This document shows positions 34,501-43,484 of a stretch of 64,000 bases of DNA, one piece after another (position 1 is the first letter of the stretch; each line of letters begins with the position of its first letter). The notes below the pieces were generated by a model. That model was given only the letters and a program-made list of their open reading frames with translations. It ran no database searches and was not told where the DNA came from. The DNA is from Bifidobacterium gallicum DSM 20093 = LMG 11596 (GTDB lineage: Bacteria; Actinomycetota; Actinomycetes; Actinomycetales; Bifidobacteriaceae): the NCBI RefSeq assembly GCF_000741205.1, contig NZ_JGYW01000003.1:124001-188000 (forward strand). Direction: 5' to 3'. The position numbers were made by a program, and so were the translations under genes.

Positions 34501-37500
34501 CGAATATCTCATGGGTGGGCCACGTGATGGACAACCCGGCCTACGGCACGCAAGATGACGACGCGACGTATGAACTCGTGTCGCTCGGCCAAGGTACGGA
34601 CGAGCAGGGACGCACGGTCGAACAGTTCGACCTGGTGATTCATCTCGACACATTCTGGGACGGCGATCCGGATGGTGGCCTCTCAAAGCATGCCGTGCGT
34701 GAGATCACGATTCCGCTTGACGTGGCGCATGTGGCCGCTGGCACGATGCCTGTGGTCAACCGCGAGCGCCTGCCCAAGCATGTCTACTCGATGCTGGCCG
34801 CCACGGCCGGCATTGGCAACACGGCAATCACGGGTGACGAGTTGACCGAACTGCCTGTTGCTGATACGGCCAGCGCCAACGAAACGGCGCCGTTCGGCTT
34901 CGTGCACGCAACCTATACGCTCTCGCCAAACCTGGGTCTTGACCACGCGGCGGCCACGGGCTCGGCGATGCTGGAAACGGCTGACCTGATGATGTCGCGT
35001 ATCGTGCCTGACGCGCTCGTGGGACCGGCGTGGCCTGCGATCTATGCGGCGCTCGGCTCGGTCATGGTTGACGGATACCCGGTGATTGAAGGCCTGCTGA
35101 ACGCCGTGCATCTCGATCATCTGATCGATTTGGCCGTCACGGACCAGGAGCTGCTGGCGCGCACCGGTGAACAGGTGGTGTTGACGAGCTGGGCTGAACC
35201 GTATGCCGAGTCGGCGTCGGGACGCGTCGTAACGATTCACGTGAAACATTGCGCGCAGGACGGCACCGAACTAGCCCATGAAACCGAACGGTTCGCAATC
35301 CGTGGACGCGCTTATAGCGCCGCGCTGCCCGAACCGGCAGCCGAATATGGCGGCCTTGGCGAGGATGTGGAGCCTACGCCACGCCGTCTGCTGCGCCGCG
35401 TGAAGGTGACGGCGCCGGGTGACATGACGGCGTTTGCACGCACGTCGGGTGATTTCAACCCGATCCACACTTCGACACGTGGCGCGGCGATTAGTGGACT
35501 GTCGGCGCCGCTCGTGCATGGCATGTGGCTGTCGGCCACGGCCCAGCATGTGGTGCAGGCCACCGATATCAAGGGCATGCACTTTGAGATTGAAGGCTGG
35601 ACCTATTCGATGGTCGGCATGGTGCAGCTCAACGACGAAGTCGAAATCAGCGTGGAGCGCGTCGGCCACTTGCCGCATGGCGGTCTGGCGCTTGAAGTCA
35701 CGTGCAAGATCGATGGCGCGCTCGTCTCGCGTGGCACGGCTTTGTGCCGCGCACGCCGCAGCGCCTACGTGTACCCGGGCCAGGGCATCCAGCAGCAGGG
35801 CATGGTGTTGAATGAACGCGCGATGTCGCCGGCGGCGCGTGCCGTATGGGAGCAGGCTGACGCGTTGACACGTGAGAAGCTTGGATTCTCGATCCTTGCC
35901 GTCGTACGTGACAACCCGACCGAGTTGACGGCCAACGGTGTGACGTATCGACACCCCGAAGGCTTGCTGAACTTGACACAATTCACGCAGGTCGCTCTGG
36001 CGACGGTCGCGTTCGCGCAGACGGCGCGTTTGCGTGAGGCCGGCATGGATATTGACGGTTCGTATTTCGCAGGTCACTCGCTTGGCGAATACAACGCGTT
36101 GAGCTCGTATGCCGATGTGATTCCGCTCGACACCGTGCTTGAGCTCGTGTTCCACCGTGGTTCGACGATGCATCATCTGATTGAGCGTGATGAGCAAGGC
36201 CGTTCGAACTATCGTATGGGCGCGTTGCGTCCGAACCAGTTCGGTGTGGACGACGCGCATGTCAAGGATTATGTGGCGCGAGTCGCTGAGGAATCGGGCG
36301 AATTCCTGGAGATTGTCAACTACAACCTGGCCGGACAGCAGTATGCCGTGGCTGGCACAATCGCCGGTTTGAAGGCGTTGCAGGCCGATTCGGCACGTCG
36401 CGTGGCCGAGTATGGTGGCAAGCCCGCATTCATGTTGGTGCCGGGCATTGATGTGCCGTTCCATTCCACGCTGCTGCGCAAGGGTGTGGAGGAGTTCCGC
36501 AACAAGCTCGACGCGTTGCTGCCGCAATACATCGACTACCATGGCGCGTTGGAACACCGCTATATTCCGAACCTTGTGGCTGTGCCGTTCGAGATGACAC
36601 GCGAATTCGCGCAGCGCATCCTTGATGTGGTGCCCTCGACGCGCATCGCTGAAGCGTTGGCTGACCCGGCCGTCTGGGACGAGTATGCGGCCGACGACCA
36701 GAAGCTTGGCCGTTTGCTGCTGACCGAACTGCTCAGCTGGCAGTTCGCATCCCCGGTGCGCTGGATTGAAACGCAGGCGCTGCTGTTCGGGGCTCGCGAA
36801 CAAGGCGGTCTTGGCGTGGAACAGTATGTGGAAGTCGGTTTGGGCAATGCGCCGACGTTGGCCAACCTGGGTGCCAAGACGCTGCGCCTGCCGCAATTCG
36901 CCGACCGTGTGGTTGATGTGTTCAACGTGGGTCGTGACGAAGGCCGCGTCTACATGACCGACACTGATTCACTCGTTGAGGAAACCGTGGAAGAAACGCC
37001 GGTTGAAGCCGCTGCCGAACCGTCGGCTGCTCAGGCTGCGCCTGCCGCAGCTGAGGCAGCGCCTGCCGCGCCGGCACCGGTGGCTGCTCCGGCTGCTGTA
37101 CCGGCTGTGGCGGCCGGATCAGTGGCTGATATCGCGTTCAAGGCGCATGACGGCATCGCAATGCTGCTGGCCTATGAAGCCAAGGTGCGTCCAGATCAGA
37201 TTGGCGGTTCGGACACAACCGACACGTTGACCAATGGTGTGTCGTCGCGCCGCAACCAGCTGTTGATGGACATCAGCACCGAACTCGGTGTGGCCAGTGT
37301 CGAAGGCGCGGCCGAAGCCACGGTGGACGCGCTCAACGCGATGGTTGACAAGGTGGCGCCGAACTACAAGGCGTTCGGCCCGGTGCTGGCCGACATTGTG
37401 CGTGACCGCGTGCGTGGCATGTTTGGTGCTGCAGGCATCAAGCCGGCCGCAATCGAACAGCGCGTGACCGACGTGTGGGGCTTGGGCGAAGGCTGGGCCA

Positions 37501-40500
37501 AGCATGTGGTGGCCCAGATTGTGCTGGGCACGCGAGACGGCGCGAGCGCGCGTGGTGGCGATTTGGCCACGCTCGGCACGGACTGCGCATCGAACCAGGC
37601 GGCGGCCAATGCGCTGATTGACGCGGCTGTGGAACAGGTCGGTGCTGAGCAAGGTGTTGCTGTGGCCAAGCCGTCGGCTGGCGGTGCATCCTCAGTAGCC
37701 GTGGATTCGGCCGCGTTGGATGAATTCGCACAGACAGTGACCGGAAATAATGGAATCCTCGTGCAAACGGCACGCTACATTCTGAACCGTCTTGGGGCCG
37801 ACGCGGCTGTGACGGCCGATGAGGGCGACGATCAGAGCCATGTGCTCGAAGCGGTGGCCGCCGAACTTGGTTCCGACTGGCCCGAGCAGGTGGCGCCGCG
37901 GTTCCGTGCGAGCGAGGCCGTGCTGTTTGACGACCGTTGGGCGTCGGCGCGTGAGGATTTGGCGCGTGCGTTCTACGACCGTGACGAAACGGCGTTGGAC
38001 GGCCAGTTTGCTGGCCTTGGCCAGGCTGTTGCCGAGCAGGCGCGCTGGTATGCGACGCAAGCCCAGGAAGCCGGCGAAACCGAGCTGGCGCAACGGTTTG
38101 CGGCGATTGCCGACGAAGCGTTGACGACTCCTGAACTGCCGTATGCGGGTGACGTGGCCGTCGTGACGGGCGTGGCGCCCAACTCGATTGCCGCGCAGGT
38201 CGTGGCCGGACTGCTGGAAGGCGGCGCGACCGTGATCGCCACTTCGCACAGCTTCCGCCAGAGCGTCAAGAGCTGGGCCAAGCGCACGTTCCGTACGCAC
38301 GCCGCAGCTGGCGCGAAACTGTGGCTTGTTCCTGCGAATTTGTCAAGCTACCGGGATGTGGACGCGCTCGTGGACTGGATTGGACACGAACAGAAAAAGG
38401 TGAACGGCGCGACGACCACGGTGCTCAAGGAAGCTTACGAGCCGACACTGTTCTTCCCGTTCGCCGCTCCTCCGGTGCACGGCACGCTGGCTGATTCGGG
38501 CGAACTGTTCGAATCCCAGGCGCGACTGATGCTGTGGGGAGTCGAGCGTGCGATTGCCGGACTCGCGGCGCTCGGTGCCGACACGGACGTGCAGCACAAG
38601 TTGCACGTGGTGCTGCCGGGCTCGCCAAACCGCGGTATTTTCGGCGGTGACGGCGCATACGGCGAGGTCAAGAGCGCGTTTGACGCGATTGTCAACCGTG
38701 CGCGTGCCGAGCGTGCCGCATGGTCACAGCGCGTGACGTTCGCCCACCCGCGCATCGGATGGGTGCGCGGCACGGGCCTGATGGGCGGCAACGATCCGCT
38801 CGTAGCCGTGGTTGAACGCCAAGGACTGCGCACCTACAGCACGGCTGAAATCGCGCAGGAACTGCTGGCGCTCGTCTCTGCCGAATCGCGTGAGGCCGCC
38901 AAGCAGGCCCCGCTGAACGTGGATTTGACGGGCGGACTGGGCGACACGCCGATTGACATCAAGGCGCTGCGCGCTGAAGCGGAAGCTGACGCGGCGGCTG
39001 AAGCTGCTGCTGGAGCTGGTGCCGGGGCTGGTGTTGCTGGTGCTGCTGGAGCTGGTGTTGCTGACGGTGACACGGTGACAATCAAGGCGCTGCCGAACCT
39101 GACAGTGCCGCAGCAGGCGAGTGTGGATCTGGCCGACTGGACGGCTGTGACGGCGCGTCCGGAAGACCAGATTGTGATCGTGTCGATCGGCGAACTTGGC
39201 CCGTGGGGCTCCGGCCGTACGCGTGCCGAGGCCGAACTCGGCATCCATGAGGACGGCACAGTGGACCTGTCGGCCGGAGCTGTGCTCGAACTGGCATGGA
39301 ACATGGGCTTGATCTCGTGGGCCGACACGCCTGAACCGGGCTGGGTCACGCCGGAAGGCGAGCTCGTGCCCGAAGAGGAAATCCACGAACGCTTCCATGA
39401 CGAAGTTGTGGCACGCAGTGGCGTGCGACCGTTCGAAACGGGCATGGGATCGGACTACCGTCCGGGAGCCGGTGCCGGTGGCACGGGCGGCAATGACGAG
39501 GAAGAAGCCGAAGTGTTCCTCGACCATGACGTGACGTTCAGCGTGCCGTCGCAAGCGATCGCTGAAGAATACGTGGCAGTGGACGAAGCGCACACGACGA
39601 TTGCCGAAGATGCGGAAAGCGGCGAATGGCTCGTCACACGCACGGCCGGATCGATGATCCGCGTGCCGCGACGCGCCACAATGACGCGCACCGTGGGCGG
39701 CCAGTTCCCCGACGGATTCGATCCGATCAAGTGGGGCATTCCAGCCTCGATGGTCGGAGCCGTGGACCCGATCGCGTTGTGGAACATCGTCGTGACGGTG
39801 GACGCCTACCTGTCGGCAGGATTCACGCCAGCCGAGATTTTGCAGGCCGTGCACCCGTCGATGGTGGCCAGCACGCAAGGCACAGGATTCGGCGGCATGC
39901 ACTCGATGCGCAAGCTTTATCTCGACCGCTTCCTGAACCATGAGATCCCAACCGACATTTTGCAAGAAGCGCTGCCGAACGTGGTGGCGGCCCATGTGAT
40001 GCAAAGCTACATCGGCGGTTACGGCTGCATGATCCAGCCCGTGTCGGCGTGCGCCACGGCAGCCGTTTCGCTCGAGGAAGGCGCCGACAAGATCGCGTTG
40101 GGCAAGGCTGATTTCGTGGTCACGGGCGCCATTGACGACATTGGCGTGGAATCGGTGATTGGCTTCGGCAACATGAACGCCACCGCCAACTCGGCGGAAA
40201 TGCTGGCCAAGGGCATTGCGCCGCGATTCTTCTCACGTGCCAACGACCGTCGGCGTGGCGGCTTCATCGAATCGCAAGGTGGTGGCACAGTGCTGCTCAC
40301 GCGTGGCGACATTGCGCAGCGTTTGGGACTGCCTGTGGCTGGCGTGGTCGGATTTGTGCATTCCTACGCCGATGGCGCGCACACGTCAATCCCGGCACCC
40401 GGCTTGGGCGCGCTTGCCGCAGGCTTGGGCGGACGCAACTCAAAGCTTGCACGCGATCTGGAACGTCTGGGCGTTGGTGTGGACGACATCGCCGTGGTCT

Positions 40501-41117
40501 CGAAGCACGACACATCCACGAATGCCAACGATCCCAACGAGTCCGAGCTGCACAACTCGCTGGCCCATGCGTTGGGACGTGCTGAGGGTGAACCGCTGTT
40601 CGTGATCTCGCAAAAGAGCGTGACCGGCCACGCCAAGGGTGGCGCCTGCGTGTTCCAGGTCAACGGCTTGACGCAGCTGTTCCGCTCCGGCGTGGTACCG
40701 GCCAACGTGGCGCTCGACTGCGTCGACCCGAAGCTGGAACGCGACGACCACATGGTGTGGTTGCGCCAGCCACTGGACTTGGGCGCTCGCGGACCTATCA
40801 AGGCCGCACTGGCCACGTCGCTGGGCTTTGGCCATGTGTCGGGCTTTGTGGCGCTCGTGCATCCGGGTGCGTTCGAGGCCGCTGTGGCCAACACGCTGGG
40901 CCAGCAGGCGCTCGATGAATGGCGTGAGCGCGCCAACGAGCGTTTGGCTGCAGGCCGCCGCCACTTCGAAGAAGGCATGATGGGCCACAGCGCGTTGTAC
41001 GAGCCAGTCGACAACCGCCGCTTCGCCGAAGACGGTCGCGGCTACGTGGCGCACGACGTGGAGAAGGCCATGCTGCTCGATCCCGAAGCCCGCCTAGGCG
41101 CCAACGGCCAGTTCTAA
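31572..41117 (+). CDS. fas: Type I fatty acid synthase (FAS-I)
   Basis: One polypeptide of about 3181 residues that carries out the whole fatty acid cycle from acetyl- and malonyl-CoA. Domains in order: acetyltransferase with LLGHSQGVLG (about residue 160); enoyl reductase with LLAGMTPTTVDPELVAAAAN (about 442); MaoC-like dehydratase with GDFNPIHTSTRGA and LVHGMW (1295-1315); malonyl/palmitoyl transferase with YVYPGQGIQQQ and FAGHSLGEYNALSS (1398-1505); Ala/Pro linker, then ACP with the phosphopantetheine Ser in TNGVSSRRNQLL (about 1890); ketoreductase with VAVVTGVAPNSIAAQVVAGL (about 2195); ketosynthase with Cys in PVSACATAAVSLE (2826) and His in SKHDTSTNAND and KSVTGHAKGGA. No phosphopantetheinyl transferase domain; acpS is separate, downstream. 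ATG 31572 has AAGGA five bases before it; ATG 31557 is also in frame. Confidence 0.98.
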   Translation: MNNLNEAAATTAADATSTTNSFEYFLDVLGGAATDASTANTASAAGEPYVLMFAGQSTPWTTALNELAEDGQTSSVLHAQADAARAKLAPVAADLLAIAGKPLDLFALAAATASTNSARLGAAADATASVEGIALAQLGALAELEALGLDLRQHAPAALLGHSQGVLGVHMAHAIAKAGSVEAAADATANILAIAALIGAAGTRAARQEGLVPRFGDATPMLSVKDATPEQVQALIAKVRNARTPISIAVRNAADHLVLSGHPQDLQAFADQAAKLAKREQAARDGKQQGGAVFDPTLEYLDVTLPFHSPLMEPAVEQVAQWAAACGLDVDTAVTLAREVLVDPVDWDGQVRQLLADQDAAALWALDLGPGAVTAKLFSAVAQGTGAGVVDASTVEARGALATTPARAFARLQDWSRFAPRVVETADGPKLSTAFSRLTGKPPVLLAGMTPTTVDPELVAAAANAGYWAELAGGGQVTAEVLDRNIAELERLLEEGRTVEFNAMFMDRYLWNLQFGQSRLVPKKRASGAPIDGVAISAGIPELDEAVELVRSFQADGLPYVAFKPGTVDQIRQVVRIAKAVAPVTVLMQVEGGQAGGHHSWEALDDLLLQTYALVREQPNLVLLAGGGIGTPERAADYVTGEWSLKYGRPVMPVDGVFIGTAVMTAREAHTSPQVKQLLLNTPGITPDTPAGADLGTGDWVASGKVRGGMTSGMSHLHADIYEIENTSAQCGRLLAYLSKHPDEVPARRQEVIDALAGTAKPYFGDLDTMTYRQWAERFAELSFPWADPTYADRFLHMLQRIEARLTAQETGSFTPLFTTREQVESDPSVAIAELVKAYPLAEQRIVSPMDAAWFTTLVNEYPKPMPFVPVIDGDVLRWWGRDQLWQSEDPRYSADVVRIIPGPVSVAGITSVDEPVKDILGRFETAMIDRAAAQQADEQESHIDFSGANASVPASGQRFAVLGEAGDAAAFIRRSPNISWVGHVMDNPAYGTQDDDATYELVSLGQGTDEQGRTVEQFDLVIHLDTFWDGDPDGGLSKHAVREITIPLDVAHVAAGTMPVVNRERLPKHVYSMLAATAGIGNTAITGDELTELPVADTASANETAPFGFVHATYTLSPNLGLDHAAATGSAMLETADLMMSRIVPDALVGPAWPAIYAALGSVMVDGYPVIEGLLNAVHLDHLIDLAVTDQELLARTGEQVVLTSWAEPYAESASGRVVTIHVKHCAQDGTELAHETERFAIRGRAYSAALPEPAAEYGGLGEDVEPTPRRLLRRVKVTAPGDMTAFARTSGDFNPIHTSTRGAAISGLSAPLVHGMWLSATAQHVVQATDIKGMHFEIEGWTYSMVGMVQLNDEVEISVERVGHLPHGGLALEVTCKIDGALVSRGTALCRARRSAYVYPGQGIQQQGMVLNERAMSPAARAVWEQADALTREKLGFSILAVVRDNPTELTANGVTYRHPEGLLNLTQFTQVALATVAFAQTARLREAGMDIDGSYFAGHSLGEYNALSSYADVIPLDTVLELVFHRGSTMHHLIERDEQGRSNYRMGALRPNQFGVDDAHVKDYVARVAEESGEFLEIVNYNLAGQQYAVAGTIAGLKALQADSARRVAEYGGKPAFMLVPGIDVPFHSTLLRKGVEEFRNKLDALLPQYIDYHGALEHRYIPNLVAVPFEMTREFAQRILDVVPSTRIAEALADPAVWDEYAADDQKLGRLLLTELLSWQFASPVRWIETQALLFGAREQGGLGVEQYVEVGLGNAPTLANLGAKTLRLPQFADRVVDVFNVGRDEGRVYMTDTDSLVEETVEETPVEAAAEPSAAQAAPAAAEAAPAAPAPVAAPAAVPAVAAGSVADIAFKAHDGIAMLLAYEAKVRPDQIGGSDTTDTLTNGVSSRRNQLLMDISTELGVASVEGAAEATVDALNAMVDKVAPNYKAFGPVLADIVRDRVRGMFGAAGIKPAAIEQRVTDVWGLGEGWAKHVVAQIVLGTRDGASARGGDLATLGTDCASNQAAANALIDAAVEQVGAEQGVAVAKPSAGGASSVAVDSAALDEFAQTVTGNNGILVQTARYILNRLGADAAVTADEGDDQSHVLEAVAAELGSDWPEQVAPRFRASEAVLFDDRWASAREDLARAFYDRDETALDGQFAGLGQAVAEQARWYATQAQEAGETELAQRFAAIADEALTTPELPYAGDVAVVTGVAPNSIAAQVVAGLLEGGATVIATSHSFRQSVKSWAKRTFRTHAAAGAKLWLVPANLSSYRDVDALVDWIGHEQKKVNGATTTVLKEAYEPTLFFPFAAPPVHGTLADSGELFESQARLMLWGVERAIAGLAALGADTDVQHKLHVVLPGSPNRGIFGGDGAYGEVKSAFDAIVNRARAERAAWSQRVTFAHPRIGWVRGTGLMGGNDPLVAVVERQGLRTYSTAEIAQELLALVSAESREAAKQAPLNVDLTGGLGDTPIDIKALRAEAEADAAAEAAAGAGAGAGVAGAAGAGVADGDTVTIKALPNLTVPQQASVDLADWTAVTARPEDQIVIVSIGELGPWGSGRTRAEAELGIHEDGTVDLSAGAVLELAWNMGLISWADTPEPGWVTPEGELVPEEEIHERFHDEVVARSGVRPFETGMGSDYRPGAGAGGTGGNDEEEAEVFLDHDVTFSVPSQAIAEEYVAVDEAHTTIAEDAESGEWLVTRTAGSMIRVPRRATMTRTVGGQFPDGFDPIKWGIPASMVGAVDPIALWNIVVTVDAYLSAGFTPAEILQAVHPSMVASTQGTGFGGMHSMRKLYLDRFLNHEIPTDILQEALPNVVAAHVMQSYIGGYGCMIQPVSACATAAVSLEEGADKIALGKADFVVTGAIDDIGVESVIGFGNMNATANSAEMLAKGIAPRFFSRANDRRRGGFIESQGGGTVLLTRGDIAQRLGLPVAGVVGFVHSYADGAHTSIPAPGLGALAAGLGGRNSKLARDLERLGVGVDDIAVVSKHDTSTNANDPNESELHNSLAHALGRAEGEPLFVISQKSVTGHAKGGACVFQVNGLTQLFRSGVVPANVALDCVDPKLERDDHMVWLRQPLDLGARGPIKAALATSLGFGHVSGFVALVHPGAFEAAVANTLGQQALDEWRERANERLAAGRRHFEEGMMGHSALYEPVDNRRFAEDGRGYVAHDVEKAMLLDPEARLGANGQF

Positions 41118-41205
41118 GCGATATCGCGGCGCGGCTGCGTGGTTGCGGCGCTGGTTGAGCGGCATGCGTGATGTCGTGCGACATCAGGTGATTGCGACAC
41201 AATCC

Positions 41206-41248
41206 GTGGTGGGGTGGTACCCGTTGGTACCACCCCACCACTTCTTAT
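41206..41248 (+). terminator. Perfect 16-bp stem-loop after fas
   Basis: GTGGTGGGGTGGTACC (41206-41221) pairs without mismatch with 41226-41241 around loop CGTT, followed by TTCTTATAT. It probably ends the accBC-accD-fas message. The inner GGTGGTACC-N4-GGTACCACC resembles the core of repeat array A. Confidence 0.75.
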
Positions 41249-41300
41249 ATGTCCCTATCCCGCCTTCCCACCCAACTTCTTCGGTCAACTTCCCAGCCCC

Positions 41301-41562
41301 TCAAACTGCCACTTGCCTGACCAGCTTGGTCAGAAGGTTTACGGTTTGGGCGCTGAAATTGCGTCTTTTCTGACCAGCCTGGTAAAGGAAATTACGTTTT
41401 TGGCCCTTAAACTGCATCTTTTCTGACCAGCTTGGTAAGGAGGTTTACAGTTCCAGCCCTTAAACTGCGTCTTTCCTGACCGGTCTGGTCAGGAGGTTTA
41501 CGGTTTGGGTTCTCAAACTGCATCCTTTCTGACCAGCTTGGTAAGGGAAGATGCGTTTTCGG
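41301..41562. repeat. Five-copy palindromic repeat array B (fas-acpS intergenic)
   Basis: Units begin at 41301, 41354, 41408, 41461 and 41513, a 52-54 base period. Each reads (T)AAACTGCGTCTTTTC, then the palindrome TGACCAGCTTGGTCA, then AGGAGGTTTACGGTTTGGG and a short spacer. Copies 2, 3 and 5 have TGGTAA instead of TGGTCA, and copy 4 has CCGGTCTGG in the centre. The translated frame differs between units and no unit has a start with ribosome site. Confidence 0.85.
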
Positions 41563-41748
41563 TGGATTCCTGGTTTGATGGCGGCGGTTGCCACTGGTGG
41601 GGAGGGATCGTTATGACGGTTGGCGTGTGGTGGTGACGTACCATGCGACGGTGGGCTGGCACAATAGTGTGGGCGGTGTTGTGTGCAGTGTTGTGCGCAC
41701 GTGGCGAGCAGCGTCGTGAGCAGATCGGAGTGAGGCGAAAGGGGTGCG

Positions 41749-42216
41749 ATGCGCGGGTTGGGGCATGATGTGGTGGAAGTGACGGCGTTCGCGCAGCAGT
41801 TGGAGCAACCAGGTACAACCATGGGCAAGTTGTTTTCGATGCGCGAGCGACGCCAAGCGCAGCAATCAGCCCAACGGCATGGTGACGGCATCGCCGTGCA
41901 TCTGGCTGGCAAGTGGGCGGCCAAAGAGTCGGTAATCAAGGCCTGGTGCGAAGCGCTGGCCCAACAGGGGGTACACACGCGAGCGGCGTTGCCTTACACG
42001 ATTGAGTCGGTGCCGTGGAGTCGCATCGAGATTCTTGACGATGCGCTCGGCGTGCCGCATGTGGTGCTCGGCAGTGAGGTGCAAGCTATGCTTGTGCAAT
42101 CCCTGGGCGATGCGGGTACTGCGGAAATCAATCAAAACAGCCCAAAGCAAGTCCGCTGGCACGTAAGTATCTCGCATGACGGGCCGATTGCGTCCGCAGT
42201 GACGGTACTTGATTGA
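41749..42216 (+). CDS. acpS: Holo-[acyl-carrier-protein] synthase
   Basis: Transfers 4'-phosphopantetheine from CoA to the ACP Ser, here the ACP domain of the neighbouring fas product. Motifs: GLGHDVVEVTAFAQQLEQ (the Asp binds Mg), VHLAGKWAAKESVIKAW (Glu and Lys of the active site) and WHVSISHDGPIASAVTVL at the C-terminus. Length 155 is slightly above the usual 120-130 because of a loop near ALAQQGVHTRAALPYTIES. ATG 41749 follows AAAGGGG. Its place directly after fas, across repeat array B, fits FAS-I-bearing bifidobacteria. Confidence 0.92.
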   Translation: MRGLGHDVVEVTAFAQQLEQPGTTMGKLFSMRERRQAQQSAQRHGDGIAVHLAGKWAAKESVIKAWCEALAQQGVHTRAALPYTIESVPWSRIEILDDALGVPHVVLGSEVQAMLVQSLGDAGTAEINQNSPKQVRWHVSISHDGPIASAVTVLD

Positions 42217-42222
42217 CGGAAC

Positions 42223-42250
42223 TTGCGATGTGTGCGTGCTTGTGTATAAT
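42223..42250 (+). promoter_or_regulatory. Promoter for tRNA-Gly
   Basis: TTGCGA (42223-42228), 16-base spacer, perfect TATAAT (42245-42250) with an upstream TG pair, 26 bases before the mature tRNA. Confidence 0.75.
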
Positions 42251-42275
42251 GGCACACGTTGCCCCAGCGGCGTAC

Positions 42276-42349
42276 GCGGATGTAGCTCAATGGTAGAGCC
42301 TCAGTCTTCCAAACTGATTACGCGGGTTCGATTCCCGTCATCCGCTCCA
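42276..42349 (+). tRNA. tRNA-Gly (anticodon TCC)
   Basis: Acceptor GCGGATG pairs with CATCCGC; D arm GCTCAATGGTAGAGC; anticodon stem TCAGT/ACTGA around CTTCCAA with anticodon TCC; T arm GCGGG-TTCGATT-CCCGT. Discriminator T, and here CCA (42347-42349) is encoded, unlike the two other tRNAs of the window. Confidence 0.95.
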
Positions 42350-42356
42350 ACAGACG

Positions 42357-42401
42357 AAACGGCTAGACTCCAAAACGTTGGAATCTAGCCGTTTCTGTTT
42401 G
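42357..42401 (+). terminator. Terminator after tRNA-Gly
   Basis: AAACGGCTAGA-C-TCCAA pairs with TTGGA-A-TCTAGCCGTTT around AACG, followed by CTGTTTGTCT. Bidirectional: it also lies after the PAP2 gene on the other strand. Confidence 0.88.
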
Positions 42402-42502
42402 TCTGCGCTTACGCTGCATGAGCGGAAAACGCAGCTGTTTGGGTTGGATTTGTGTTGAATTCTTCAACAACTCTTCAACGGAATGCAGCTGCGACCCGCA
42501 GT

Positions 42503-43201
42503 TTACCCGCGCAACGCTGTGGCGTTGGGGGAGCGGGCGATCCACGGTTTGACGATGACGGCGAACACGATCAGATAGGCCACAGAAAACAGGAAACCGG
42601 CCGAAACGTCGCTCGGATAGTGCACGCCGAGATACACGCGGCTGACGATGATGATGCCAATCAGCGCGGCAAGCACCACGGTCCCAAGCCAGCGCAGCCA
42701 AACATTGCGGCAGAACCACCACAACAACACAATCAAAAACCCGTAAAACGCCGTGTTGACCATGGCATGGCCCGACGGAAAACTGTATCCCCACTCCTGA
42801 ATGATGCGATGCTCGCTCGGCCGCGGGCGCCGCACAATCTCTTTGAACAGCGTATTGAGTCCAAAAATCAACGCCAAATTGATACACACGGCCGCGCCGA
42901 GACGCCGGTTGCGCACGATGGCCAGCATGAGCAGCGAAATAATGATCAACGGCCAAGCCGACCCGAGGAACGTGCAGGCCTTCATGAACGGCGTGAGCGC
43001 AGGGGAAATGAGATGGGCGGCGAACCAGGAGTAGACCGTCTCGTCGAATGCGCCCGTACGATGTTCGGCCACGAGCATCCACAGCCAAACGAACACAGCC
43101 GTGCACACGACGAGTAGCAGCATCTGCACCACAATGCCGACGGGGGAGTGGGCAGGCGCAGCAGGGACGGAAATGGCTCTACGATTGCGGTTTTCACTCA
43201 T
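42503..43201 (-). CDS. PAP2-family membrane phosphatase
   Basis: Lipid phosphatase of the PAP2 superfamily, acting on the outer face of the membrane (for example on phosphatidic acid, phosphatidylglycerol phosphate or undecaprenyl diphosphate). The three signature parts are present: KEIVRRPRP (residues about 119-127), the GYSFPSGHAMV core with catalytic His, and SRVYLGVHYPSDVSAGF with the second His. About six hydrophobic helices. Length 232. The reading frame starts at ATG 43201. Substrate not decided by sequence; the neighbouring divergent gene encodes an unrelated membrane-anchored protein. Confidence 0.92.
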   Translation of the reverse strand: MSENRNRRAISVPAAPAHSPVGIVVQMLLLVVCTAVFVWLWMLVAEHRTGAFDETVYSWFAAHLISPALTPFMKACTFLGSAWPLIIISLLMLAIVRNRRLGAAVCINLALIFGLNTLFKEIVRRPRPSEHRIIQEWGYSFPSGHAMVNTAFYGFLIVLLWWFCRNVWLRWLGTVVLAALIGIIIVSRVYLGVHYPSDVSAGFLFSVAYLIVFAVIVKPWIARSPNATALRG

Positions 43202-43484
43202 TCGTCCAATCTAAAACGCGGGACATACAGCGGGTGGCGAGGAAGTTGGGGGTGGAAAGGCGAGGTCGGCCGGGAGTCGAGCGGCAATCGCTCGGCCGCC
43301 CCTGTTTTCGTCTCCCAGAGGAAAGCAGGGGTTTCAAGGTTTTCCCAGCATAGCGCGGATAGACTGAAGGCGATCGCCCGGCCGGGCCGTTCCGCTGGAC
43401 GTTGCGCGAGAACGTTGTACGGGCACGTTGTACGGGCACGTTGTGCGGACCTGAGCCGCTGGAAATTTGTTGAAGGAGGCTGCC

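Noticed and set aside
35271-36896. 541-codon open frame on the minus strand inside fas
   Set aside because: Antisense shadow of the fas coding frame; composition is Arg/His/Gln-rich and no start context exists.
42276-42349. Attachment site for an integrative element at tRNA-Gly
   Set aside because: No integrase gene and no repeated tRNA 3' end are found on either side.
43403-43445. Three ACGTTGTACGGGC-type repeats before the exonuclease-like gene
   Set aside because: Short, only 13 bases, and without a palindrome or conserved spacing that would point to a function.
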